NCBI GenBank assembly: GCA_000437675.1
Contig: FR901726.1
Span: 1 to 9,790 of the forward strand
Reading direction: 5' to 3'
Length of the DNA: 9,790 bases
Source of the DNA: Prevotella sp. CAG:891
GTDB lineage: Bacteria; Bacteroidota; Bacteroidia; Bacteroidales; Bacteroidaceae
Each line of letters starts with the position of its first letter. The first letter of the stretch is position 1. Shown here piece after piece: positions 1 through 6,190 of this stretch. A program made the position numbers and the translations under genes. Below the pieces are notes generated by a model that had not been told where the DNA came from, made no database searches, and was given only the letters and a program-made list of their open reading frames with translations.

Positions 1-42
1 TTCCGAGCTTGTTGAAATTAGTTCCGAGCTTGTTTGCATTCG
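1..42. repeat. Two tandem 21-bp repeat units
   Basis: Units at 1-21 and 22-42 share an identical first 13 bases (TTCCGAGCTTGTT) and then diverge. The 21-bp period equals seven codons, so the repeat could encode a heptad in a protein end cut off by the window edge. On the + strand a frame open from base 2 ends at TGA 104-106 and has Glu followed by Leu or Ile at the same place in four successive heptads. On the - strand another frame also stays open. I cannot tell which strand, if either, is coding. Confidence 0.6.
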
Positions 43-159
43 TTTTGAGATTTTTTCAACAATCTTGGAATTGCTGATAACCAGAACTTTCAGAATCGCC
101 ACGTGAGGGACAAGTGCAACGACAGCCCCGAACAGAATGCCAAGAAGCGCGGAATTATT
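1..159 (-). other. Unrecognised open frame cut by the left edge
   Basis: A - strand frame is open for 53 codons, from an in-frame stop (TTA at 160-162 on the + strand) to the window edge. The translation has a hydrophobic stretch (LLGILFGAVVALVP and following residues) and then a polar segment with a TSSELIS/TSSE repeat that matches the 21-bp DNA repeat. It has no ATG start, so it is a non-ATG gene, a broken remnant or chance. I do not recognise the family. An alternative + strand frame covers 2-106. Confidence 0.2.
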
Positions 160-406
160 TTACGTTAGCGTTTATTTGCTTTTAAAATGACAGGTTAAGC
201 CTATATGTTAAATTGAGAGCCACCCGGCGAGTGTGAAGCATTGGGCGTGTTGAGCCCTTGTAATGGGGGTACTCCTGAAAAAGAGCCGACGTAGCCCTCG
301 CCCACCCAGAAACCCACTTGCGCTGCGCAAAAGCCATGAAGCCCCAAGCAACCACAGATGGGTGAGGCTGTGAAGTGGCAGTTTGCATGTAATTTTCTCC
401 CTTTTC
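160..406. other. Gene-free stretch left of the defence operon
   Basis: I see no supported gene here. The first part is AT-rich. From about 220 to 380 the base composition becomes distinctly GC-richer, then falls again into the promoter region. There is a 13-bp odd palindrome (TTGCGCTGCGCAA) at 318-330. Two overlapping - strand frames of fewer than 70 codons run through it, but they show no recognisable domain or promoter and read like chance frames. The abrupt composition change fits a junction between host DNA and an inserted module. Confidence 0.5.
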
Positions 407-469
407 ATAGTCAGTTGACTATAATATCCTTGTATGTTTCAGATGAAAGAGGTATATTTGCATATACCT
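407..469 (+). promoter_or_regulatory. Promoter of the rloAB operon with two dyads
   Basis: The -7 element TATATTTGC lies at 453-461, matching the Bacteroidota TAnnTTTG consensus. A TTG at 430-432 starts 23 nt upstream of the TA, where the -33 element is expected. The -7 box sits inside a perfect inverted repeat, AGGTATAT-TTGC-ATATACCT (450-469). A second inverted repeat, ATAGTCA-GT-TGACTAT (407-422), lies just upstream of the -33 element. Transcription should start near 467-471, leaving a leader of about 50 nt before the ATG at 520. The dyads look like repressor sites, but the regulator is unknown. Confidence 0.65.
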
Positions 470-519
470 TGCAGAAATTAATCGTTTATCGGAATAATTT
501 GTTGTTGAATAAAAAGAAT

Positions 520-1839
520 ATGGTAATAGACTTTTCAATATCCAATTTCCGCTCCATTCGTGACAAGCAAACGCTTTCGTTTGAAGCAACCAACAGTACG
601 CATCTCGAAGAGTACTTTGTGATGAAGGTTGGAAAATACCGTTTGCTGAAAATAGCTACACTATTAGGTGCAAATGCTTCCGGTAAGAGCAATGTGCTGA
701 GAGCTTTCTACCTGTTTACAGACTTGATGCTACATCCTTGCAAGGACAAAACCTCGGAAATAGAATACGAACGTTTCTTTCTGGATGAAGAATGCCTGCA
801 GCGTCCTTCGGAAATGATGGTTAACTTTATTGTGGGCGAAGCGAGATACAAATATGAAATAGTCTTTGACAATAAAGTTGTATATCATGAGGTGCTGAAA
901 TGCCAACCTCTTGACGCTCTACGCGAACACATGGTTTACGAACGCGAAACCGACAAAGGCTCGCTCGTGTCTACTATGAAATGGGGGGATAGATACCGCT
1001 CGGTTACGAATACTCGCATTCTGTCGGGGAATCTTTTGCATAACCGAACCCTTTTCGGTGCTTATTTGAACAGCAACGTGGATATCCCCTGGATGAAATC
1101 CATCTTGAACTGGATGAACGAATACTTTATGCCGATGGTAACAACAGGTGACCAAAAACTGCAGAAATACGTCAGCCAAAGCTTGATGGATAATATGATT
1201 GAAAAGAGTGAACTGGTGCGTCAGCTGATGAAAGCAGACATAGGTATCAGTGACTTGGTAGTGGAACAGACCAAGCGACCACTCAATCCCAACATGCTCG
1301 ACCTTTTGCTGCACAGTAATCAGATTCCGGAAAGCATGAAGCAGGAACTGAAATCAGATCCTACTCGCATGGAGTTTGACATTCACATGAGTCACAATGG
1401 ACATCAAGGAGCTGTGGCTATGGATTACAAGCAGGAATCAGGTGGAACGCAACGCTATTATGAGTTGTCAGGTTTGCTGCTTCAAATCATCAAGGAGTCT
1501 CATTTCTTAGCCATTGATGAACTGGAGTGTCGGCTGCATCCCGACCTCTACCAGCATTTCGTGACTACCTATTTGCTGAATTCGCATCGTTCGCAACTCG
1601 TTTTTTCTTCTCACTTGTCGGAATTCCTGTCCGATAGAGATCTTTTCCGAGATGACTCCGTGTGGATTACCAAGAAATCACAACAGGGAGATACGGAACT
1701 GTATTCATTAGCTGATTTTGATTCTGAAACTTTGCGCGATACGACTAACCGCTACAATGCGTATCGGGCAGGCCGACTGGGCGGAATTCCGCACTTGGGA
1801 GATACCTACGTTTCACTTAGCCAAACGAAAGAGTCATGA
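520..1839 (+). CDS. rloA: RloA/AbiLi-like AAA ATPase (predicted phage defence)
   Basis: A 439-residue ATPase of the AAA_15/AAA_21 (SMC/ABC-like) type that is paired with RloB proteins. It opens with the family's usual start (a short beta strand, then SNFRSIRD at residues 8-15). Visible motifs are a Walker A GANASGKSN (50-58), an ABC signature-like ESGGTQ (306-311), a Walker B FLAIDE (329-334) followed by LHP (339-341), and a switch-histidine strand LVFSSH (360-365). The domain between residues 60 and 300 is poorly recognisable and probably carries the sensing region. The start at 520 is preferred over an in-frame ATG at 358, because the upstream frame contains the promoter and the homologous N-terminus begins here. 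The stop overlaps the next gene by 4 nt (ATGA). In related systems (AbiL, and by analogy PARIS AriA) such an ATPase is thought to detect infection and release or activate the Toprim partner; this role is inferred here. Codon and base use are more AT-rich than in purA or the regulator genes, suggesting acquisition by transfer. Confidence 0.82.
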   Translation: MVIDFSISNFRSIRDKQTLSFEATNSTHLEEYFVMKVGKYRLLKIATLLGANASGKSNVLRAFYLFTDLMLHPCKDKTSEIEYERFFLDEECLQRPSEMMVNFIVGEARYKYEIVFDNKVVYHEVLKCQPLDALREHMVYERETDKGSLVSTMKWGDRYRSVTNTRILSGNLLHNRTLFGAYLNSNVDIPWMKSILNWMNEYFMPMVTTGDQKLQKYVSQSLMDNMIEKSELVRQLMKADIGISDLVVEQTKRPLNPNMLDLLLHSNQIPESMKQELKSDPTRMEFDIHMSHNGHQGAVAMDYKQESGGTQRYYELSGLLLQIIKESHFLAIDELECRLHPDLYQHFVTTYLLNSHRSQLVFSSHLSEFLSDRDLFRDDSVWITKKSQQGDTELYSLADFDSETLRDTTNRYNAYRAGRLGGIPHLGDTYVSLSQTKES

Positions 1840-2489
1840 GAAAAATCAATCGACGCAGTGCGGAGAAGTCCATTGCTGTGATCATTGATGGCAAGGATGA
1901 AAAATGGTACTTGGAAACGGTCAAGGAGCATTACCCTAATGTGGCCATGAAAAAGGCTACCATCAAGCCTGACCTGCCTCAAAAAAAGAGCGTAGAGGAG
2001 CTGTTCGCTTTGGCACAACAAAAACTTGCGATGGAATCCTCTCAAGTCATTCTCATTTTGGACATGGACAGCATCATTAAGGACAATCAGGAATTTGAAC
2101 GGTTCAGAGTTTATTACGAAAAGTATCTGAAATCTACTCGAGGTACATTGACGACAAGGGAAAAAGCTAAATACGGATGGATGAATAACCTGGTGATTAT
2201 TGTGAACACTCCCTGTTTGGAGTTTTGGTATCTGTTGCATTTTAGCAAGACCCACAAGTTTTTCCCGGATTTCAGTGCTATGGAAGCTACACTGAGGAAG
2301 CAACCCGGTTTGGAAGGTTATCACAAAAGCGAAGTGTTCTATAAGAAGTCGCCAAATATTTACGACCGATTGGGTGGAGAAAAAGGCATTTTGATTGCAC
2401 GGAATAACTCCATACCCTTTTCATTGGAGGAAGTCAAGTCAAAGGGAGTGTCTGAAATGAATAAATTCTTTGAGCTTTTTGAAAAATAA
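1836..2489 (+). CDS. rloB: RloB/AbiLii family Toprim-like protein (probable effector)
   Basis: A 217-residue protein matching the RloB pattern. It has a first strand with a conserved Gly and Glu (IIDGKDE, residues 16-22; the Glu is E22), an Asp-x-Asp strand (LILDMDS, 73-79; D76 and D78), and the family hallmark NTPCLEFWYLLHF (124-136). The Glu plus DxD arrangement is that of a Toprim metal site, so a nuclease-type activity is likely but not shown. Length is within the usual range for RloB proteins. The ATG at 1836 overlaps the rloA stop (ATGA), pointing to translational coupling and a 1:1 partnership with the ATPase. RloA/RloB were first named as ORFs linked to type I restriction loci in Campylobacter, and AbiLi/AbiLii is the lactococcal abortive-infection counterpart. 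No restriction genes are visible in this window. A rho-independent terminator follows 41 nt after the stop. Confidence 0.8.
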   Translation: MRKINRRSAEKSIAVIIDGKDEKWYLETVKEHYPNVAMKKATIKPDLPQKKSVEELFALAQQKLAMESSQVILILDMDSIIKDNQEFERFRVYYEKYLKSTRGTLTTREKAKYGWMNNLVIIVNTPCLEFWYLLHFSKTHKFFPDFSAMEATLRKQPGLEGYHKSEVFYKKSPNIYDRLGGEKGILIARNNSIPFSLEEVKSKGVSEMNKFFELFEK

Positions 2490-2530
2490 CTCCTAAAAAT
2501 AGAGGAAGAATTTATGTCCTTGAAAATAGC

Positions 2531-2567
2531 AAAAGCGGCAGACGGAATTTCCGAATCTGTCGCTTTT
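2531..2567 (+). terminator. Terminator after rloB
   Basis: The arms AAAAGCGGCAGA (2531-2542) and TCTGTCGCTTTT (2556-2567) pair over 12 bp with one G-U, and an inner CGGA/TCCG stem (2543-2546/2550-2553) extends the hairpin. The flanking A-run and T-run suit termination in either direction. It lies 41 nt after the rloB stop and most likely ends the operon transcript. Confidence 0.8.
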
Positions 2568-2627
2568 GTTGTTCTATGGTTCTGCTGAAAATGTATGGAA
2601 ACAAGCGCGTGCTTCGTACGTTTTGAA

Positions 2628-2672
2628 AAATCGGGTTGAGATAAAATGGTATATCCCGATTTCATTTTTTTT
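2628..2672 (+). terminator. Second terminator-like hairpin with T-tract
   Basis: AAATCGGG (2628-2635) pairs perfectly with CCCGATTT (2655-2662) across a 19-nt loop, and an eight-T run follows at 2665-2672. This is a good rho-independent terminator on the + strand. No gene lies between it and the previous terminator, so it may be a backup. Confidence 0.7.
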
Positions 2673-2681
2673 CGTGTGTGG

Positions 2682-2729
2682 AAAATGCGCTGGAAAGCCC
2701 GTAAATAAAGGCTTTTCAGAGCGTTTTTT
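2682..2729 (+). terminator. Third terminator-like hairpin
   Basis: The arms at 2682-2699 and 2710-2727 pair over 18 positions with one mismatch and two wobbles around a 10-nt loop. The T-run continues to 2729. A-tail and T-tail on the two sides make it potentially bidirectional. It ends about 45 nt upstream of the next promoter. Confidence 0.7.
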
Positions 2730-2772
2730 GCAGTCCGAAAAAAGCGAGGTGCGATATTAGGGGCAAAAAAAA

Positions 2773-2894
2773 TGGATTTCGGGGAGCATGTGTTGTATCT
2801 TTGCTGTTGCTAAGTCAGGCTGCACCTCAGCCTTGACGGATGAAAAAACAATAGATTCCTTATTTATTCAGCGTTCTTTGACATGATGTTACAA
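2773..2894 (+). promoter_or_regulatory. Orphan rRNA-type promoter and leader with boxA-like site
   Basis: A TGG at 2773-2775 stands 23 nt upstream of TATCTTTGC (2796-2804), a Bacteroidota-type -7 box, and an A-run at 2765-2772 resembles an UP element. The leader then has a hairpin (2814-2822 with 2828-2837), the block GACGGATGAAAAAACA (2835-2850), and CGTTCTTTGACAT (2872-2884), which resembles the boxA antitermination site of rRNA leaders (E. coli TGCTCTTTAACA). The same elements with nearly identical spacing occur at 9655-9767: -7 box to boxA is 76 nt here and 77 nt there. No rRNA sequence follows this copy. What it transcribes is unknown. Confidence 0.6.
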
Positions 2895-3069
2895 CATCTG
2901 TCTGAAACACCTGCGCGTGGTTGATTATTGCCCTACGTTCTTGCGACTGAACCGTTTGTGCGACCGAACTCGGAATTGCTTGGCTTTCTCCGCTTGTTCC
3001 AATGAAGTCGTCTGAATTTAGAAGAGATAAATCTCCCAATCAAATCTTCGTCAGAAAAGTTTAGACGAC
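2885..3069 (+). ncRNA. Candidate structured RNA after the orphan leader
   Basis: This gene-free stretch lies downstream of the promoter at 2796. It contains a palindrome GATGTT-AC-AACATC (2885-2898), a 13-bp stem with two wobbles between 3007-3019 and 3057-3069, and a GAGA/TCTC hairpin inside that loop (3024-3027/3032-3035). There is no ORF with a plausible start. I do not see the core motifs of tmRNA, RNase P RNA, SRP RNA, 5S or 16S rRNA. It may be the body of a small RNA, or simply the remains of a rearranged rRNA leader. Confidence 0.3.
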
Positions 3070-3081
3070 CTCAATACAAAG

Positions 3082-3141
3082 AAACAGCACATGGCCTTTC
3101 TGTTATACCGAAGTATGAGTTCGTCGGGCTATGTGCTGTTT
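3082..3141 (-). terminator. Terminator after purA
   Basis: AAACAGCACATGGCC (3082-3096) pairs with GGCTATGTGCTGTTT (3127-3141) over 15 bp with one wobble. The loop holds a small ATAC-CGAA-GTAT hairpin (3105-3116). Read on the - strand, the stem is followed by a U-rich tail (CTTTGTATTG), and it begins 71 nt after the purA stop, so it most likely ends purA. It could also block + strand transcripts from the promoter at 2796, although the + side tail is not T-rich. Confidence 0.7.
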
Positions 3142-3212
3142 GGAAACTGTATGCTTTAGAAAGCGTATGTTTGGCATGCTGAACCGCTTAGGCTTTCAGC
3201 ATTGGGGCATAA

Positions 3213-4481
3213 TTAGCGAATGATGGTTGCTTCGCGGTCGGGACCAACCGAAACAATCGTGATGGGCGTTGCGGTAGCCTTTTCGATATAGGCAATGTAG
3301 TCCTTGAATGCCTGGGGGAAGTCGGCTTCGGCGCGCAGTTCGGTAAGGGGCGTATGCCATCCGGGCAACTCTTCATAAACGGGCTGCCAACCTTCGGTGT
3401 CGTAAGGCATTTCGGTTACGGTTTCGCCGTCCTTGGTGTAGGCCGTGCACACCTTGATGGTTTCGAAGCCATCGAGCACGTCGCCCTTCATCATTACGAG
3501 GTCGGTTACACCGTTAATCATGATGGCATATTTAAGTGCTACGAGGTCGAGCCAGCCGCAGCGGCGGTTACGACCCGTTACTGCACCGTACTCGTTGCCA
3601 ATGTGGCGAATGGTGTCGCCGGTTTCGTCGAAGAGTTCCACTACGAACGGACCACCACCCACACGGGTGCTGTAGGCCTTGAAAATACCAAAGATATGGC
3701 CAATGGTGTTGGGAGCTACACCCAAACCGGTGCATACACCGCCGCTCGTGGTTGACGAAGAGCTGACGAATGGATAAGTACCGTGGTCAATGTCGAGCAA
3801 CGAACCCTGTGCGCCTTCGGCCAGTACGTTCTTGCCTTCGGCCAGGGCACGGTTAATTTCGTATTCTGTATCGGTGAGATGGAACTTACGCATGTATTCC
3901 ACACCGGCCAGCCACTTTTCTTCTTCCTCGGTAATGTCGTAATCCGTAAAGTGGAGGTCGCTCAGAATTTGTTCGTGACGCTTTTTGAGCGCAGCATATT
4001 TTTCATCGAAATTATGCAGAATATCGCCTACACGCAAACCTACGCGAGCAGCTTTGTCGCTGTAAGTGGGGCCGATGCCTTTACCCGTGGTACCAACCTT
4101 GTTCTTGCCTTTGGCAGCCTCGTAGGCACGGTCGAGCACGCGGTGCGTGGGCAGAATCAGGTGAGCACGACGGCTGATGTGCAAACGTTCGGTGAGTTCG
4201 TAACCGGCAGCTTCCAGTTCGTGAGCCTCAGCCATAAAGAGGTCGGGAGCAATGACGCAACCATTACCAATGATATTGATTTTACCCTCGTCGAAAATGC
4301 CAGAGGGGATGGAACGGAGTACGAACTTCTTTCCGTCGAAAATGATGGTGTGTCCGGCATTCGGTCCACCGGCAAAACGTGCCACCACGTCGTAACGCGG
4401 CGTAAAGTAATCTACTACTTTTCCTTTGCCCTCATCTCCGAAAACGATACCAAGCAGGGCATCAACTTTTCCTTTTGTCAT
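3213..4481 (-). CDS. purA: Adenylosuccinate synthetase
   Basis: A 422-residue cytoplasmic enzyme that joins IMP and aspartate using GTP to make adenylosuccinate, the first committed step from IMP to AMP. The sequence shows the GDEGKGK P-loop (residues 15-21) with the catalytic Asp, the NAGHT motif with the catalytic His, the IMP-binding segment KVGTTGKGIGPTYSDK, EGAQGSLLDID, GVAP, the ELPGW segment, and SVGPDREATIIR at the C-terminus. Length is normal for the family. The residues just before the P-loop read VF, where many homologues have QW. The ATG at 4481 sits behind an A/T-rich leader (AAATATAATT) with no Shine-Dalgarno, normal for Bacteroidota. It is transcribed alone: its own promoter lies about 115 nt upstream and a terminator follows 71 nt after the stop. 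Identification is secure. Confidence 0.97.
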   Translation of the reverse strand: MTKGKVDALLGIVFGDEGKGKVVDYFTPRYDVVARFAGGPNAGHTIIFDGKKFVLRSIPSGIFDEGKINIIGNGCVIAPDLFMAEAHELEAAGYELTERLHISRRAHLILPTHRVLDRAYEAAKGKNKVGTTGKGIGPTYSDKAARVGLRVGDILHNFDEKYAALKKRHEQILSDLHFTDYDITEEEEKWLAGVEYMRKFHLTDTEYEINRALAEGKNVLAEGAQGSLLDIDHGTYPFVSSSSTTSGGVCTGLGVAPNTIGHIFGIFKAYSTRVGGGPFVVELFDETGDTIRHIGNEYGAVTGRNRRCGWLDLVALKYAIMINGVTDLVMMKGDVLDGFETIKVCTAYTKDGETVTEMPYDTEGWQPVYEELPGWHTPLTELRAEADFPQAFKDYIAYIEKATATPITIVSVGPDREATIIR

Positions 4482-4593
4482 AATTATATTTCGATGTGCT
4501 GATTTTGTATAGTCTTTTTAGTCGGCAGTCAGCTTACTGCTTTCTGCACCCTACAGCCGGGCGGAAGATGAAACCTTCTGCTTAGCGGCCGTA

Positions 4594-4624
4594 CAAAGAT
4601 ACGTTTATTTTTAAAGGTAAAGAA
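4594..4624 (-). promoter_or_regulatory. Promoter of purA
   Basis: On the - strand TATCTTTG (4601 down to 4594) matches the Bacteroidota -7 consensus TAnnTTTG. A TTC (4624-4622) occupies the -33 position 23 nt upstream, in a T-rich region. The predicted leader of about 105 nt contains a small GCAGT/ACTGC hairpin (4525-4529/4536-4540 on the + strand). No riboswitch or operator is recognised. Confidence 0.6.
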
Positions 4625-4673
4625 AGAAACAGAGCTATTTTTACCGAAACGTGCCGACAGACAGCCTTGCGGG

Positions 4674-6182
4674 CTATGCCTCAATGCCCAAGGCCTTGAG
4701 TTTGTTGTAAAGGGTTTTGCGGTCAATGCCCAGCAACAGCGCGGCCTTGCTCTTGTTGCCGTTCGTTTGCCGCAGTGCGCCCAATATGTGTTCGCGCTCG
4801 GTTTCGGCCGTGCGTTTTAGGCTGAAAGGCTGGGGAGCGTAGGCTGTGGCGGCCGTCGGCACCGAAGTCGGCATGGGCGAGGGTTGAGGCTGAGCGGCAA
4901 CCGGAGCTGCAGGGGCTGAGGGGGCTGCATAACCGGTGGTCAGGCCGAGTTCCGTTTCTGAAATATAAGGATGGTCGCCGGCCAAGAGGGTGGCACGCAC
5001 AATGACATTGCGCATTTCTCGCAAGTTGCCGGGCCAGGGATAAGCCATCAGGGCGCGTTCGGCACCGGCGGTAAAGCCCTCTACCTCGCGGTGCAGTTCG
5101 GCATTGGCCTTTTGCAGGAAATAGATGGCAAACTCCAAGATGTCGGCACCGCGTTCGCGCAGCAGCGGAATGTGCAGCGTAAATTCGTTGATGCGGTGAT
5201 AAAGGTCCTCGCGATAGCGGCCTTGGGCGATGGCTTCGGGTAGGTTTTCGTTGGTGGCACACACCAGACGGATGTCGATGGGGCGTTCGTCGGTACTACC
5301 CACCGGACGCACCCGGCGTTCCTGCAAGGCACGGAGCAGTTGCACCTGTACGTCGTACGACAGGTTTCCCACTTCGTCCAGGAAGAGCGTACCGCCCGAT
5401 GCCTGTTCGAAAGCACCCGTTTTGTCGGTTCCGGCTCCGGTAAATGCACCTTTCACATGGCCAAAAAGTTCAGAGGCAGCCAGTTCTTTGGTCAGCGCTC
5501 CGCAGTCGATGGCCACAAAGGGACCGTCGGCGCGGCTGCTCTGTTCGTGAATGCGGTGTGCCACATACTCCTTACCCGTTCCGCTGGCTCCGATAATCAG
5601 CACCGACATGGGAGTGGGTGCCACGAGCGACGCCATGCGGTAAAGTTCGGTGGCAGCCGGCGAATGGCCTTCGATGCCCGGAGCGCGTCCGGCAGCATCC
5701 TTCGAGGCATCTTTGACAGCATCCTTGCTGGCAGCATGCACCTTTGTTGCGGGTTGCTTGGTGCGTCCGGCAGCCGTAGGTGCACTTTCGGTATGGACAG
5801 CAGGCACGGGAGTAGCCCCCTTGGCCAAAGCCTCGCTCATTTTGGTAAGCAGTACATCGGGCTGTACGGGTTTGGCAATGTAATCGGTGGCACCGAGCTT
5901 CATGGCCTCGACAGCATTTTGCACCTCGGCATAGCCGGTCATGACGATGAAGGGGAGCGTGCGGTTTTGCTGATGGAGCCATTGCAGCAGGTACAGTCCG
6001 TCGTGGTCGGGCAGTCGCAGGTCGGAAAGCACCAGTTCGGTAGGTGTTTCCTCGTGGAGCAGCAGTTTCACGGCAGCTCCTACGCTCGAAGCCGTGGCCA
6101 CGTCGTATCCTTTTTTTCGCAACCATGTGCTGAGCATGGTGCTGAAAGTCAAATCATCTTCAACGATGAGAAGTTTGGTCAT
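4674..6182 (-). CDS. Sigma-54-dependent response regulator (NtrC family)
   Basis: A 502-residue transcription activator in the usual three-domain order. The receiver domain (about 1-118) has the acidic pair E8/D9/D10, phospho-acceptor D54 (LVLSDLRLP), T82 and K104. The AAA+ domain (about 170-400) has Walker A GASGTGKE (198-205), the sigma-54 contact loop GAFTGA (245-250), Walker B GGTLFLDE (263-270) and a REDLYHRIN arginine-finger region (324-332). A Fis-type helix-turn-helix closes the protein (about 460-502, ending KSKAALLLGIDRKTLYNKL). Linkers at about 121-168 and 418-455 are rich in Ala, Pro, Ser and Lys. It should bind enhancer-like sites and drive sigma-54 RNA polymerase when phosphorylated. 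Its start lies 8 nt after the kinase stop, so the two are co-transcribed and the kinase is the likely phosphodonor. Target genes cannot be named, and no convincing -24/-12 promoter is visible in the window. Confidence 0.95.
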   Translation of the reverse strand: MTKLLIVEDDLTFSTMLSTWLRKKGYDVATASSVGAAVKLLLHEETPTELVLSDLRLPDHDGLYLLQWLHQQNRTLPFIVMTGYAEVQNAVEAMKLGATDYIAKPVQPDVLLTKMSEALAKGATPVPAVHTESAPTAAGRTKQPATKVHAASKDAVKDASKDAAGRAPGIEGHSPAATELYRMASLVAPTPMSVLIIGASGTGKEYVAHRIHEQSSRADGPFVAIDCGALTKELAASELFGHVKGAFTGAGTDKTGAFEQASGGTLFLDEVGNLSYDVQVQLLRALQERRVRPVGSTDERPIDIRLVCATNENLPEAIAQGRYREDLYHRINEFTLHIPLLRERGADILEFAIYFLQKANAELHREVEGFTAGAERALMAYPWPGNLREMRNVIVRATLLAGDHPYISETELGLTTGYAAPSAPAAPVAAQPQPSPMPTSVPTAATAYAPQPFSLKRTAETEREHILGALRQTNGNKSKAALLLGIDRKTLYNKLKALGIEA

Positions 6183-6190
6183 AAGTCTGG

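Noticed and set aside
182..408. Two overlapping - strand frames of 66-68 codons
   Set aside because: No recognisable domain, promoter or conserved start, and they sit in different frames of the same GC-rich block, as expected by chance.
358..519. Upstream in-frame ATG giving a 54-residue N-terminal extension of the ATPase
   Set aside because: The extension spans the predicted promoter and both dyads, and the family N-terminus (IDFSISNFRSIRD) begins at the ATG at 520.
2566..2760. A 64-codon + strand frame after rloB
   Set aside because: It runs through two terminator hairpins and their T-tracts, which explain its Phe and Lys runs, and it shows no domain.
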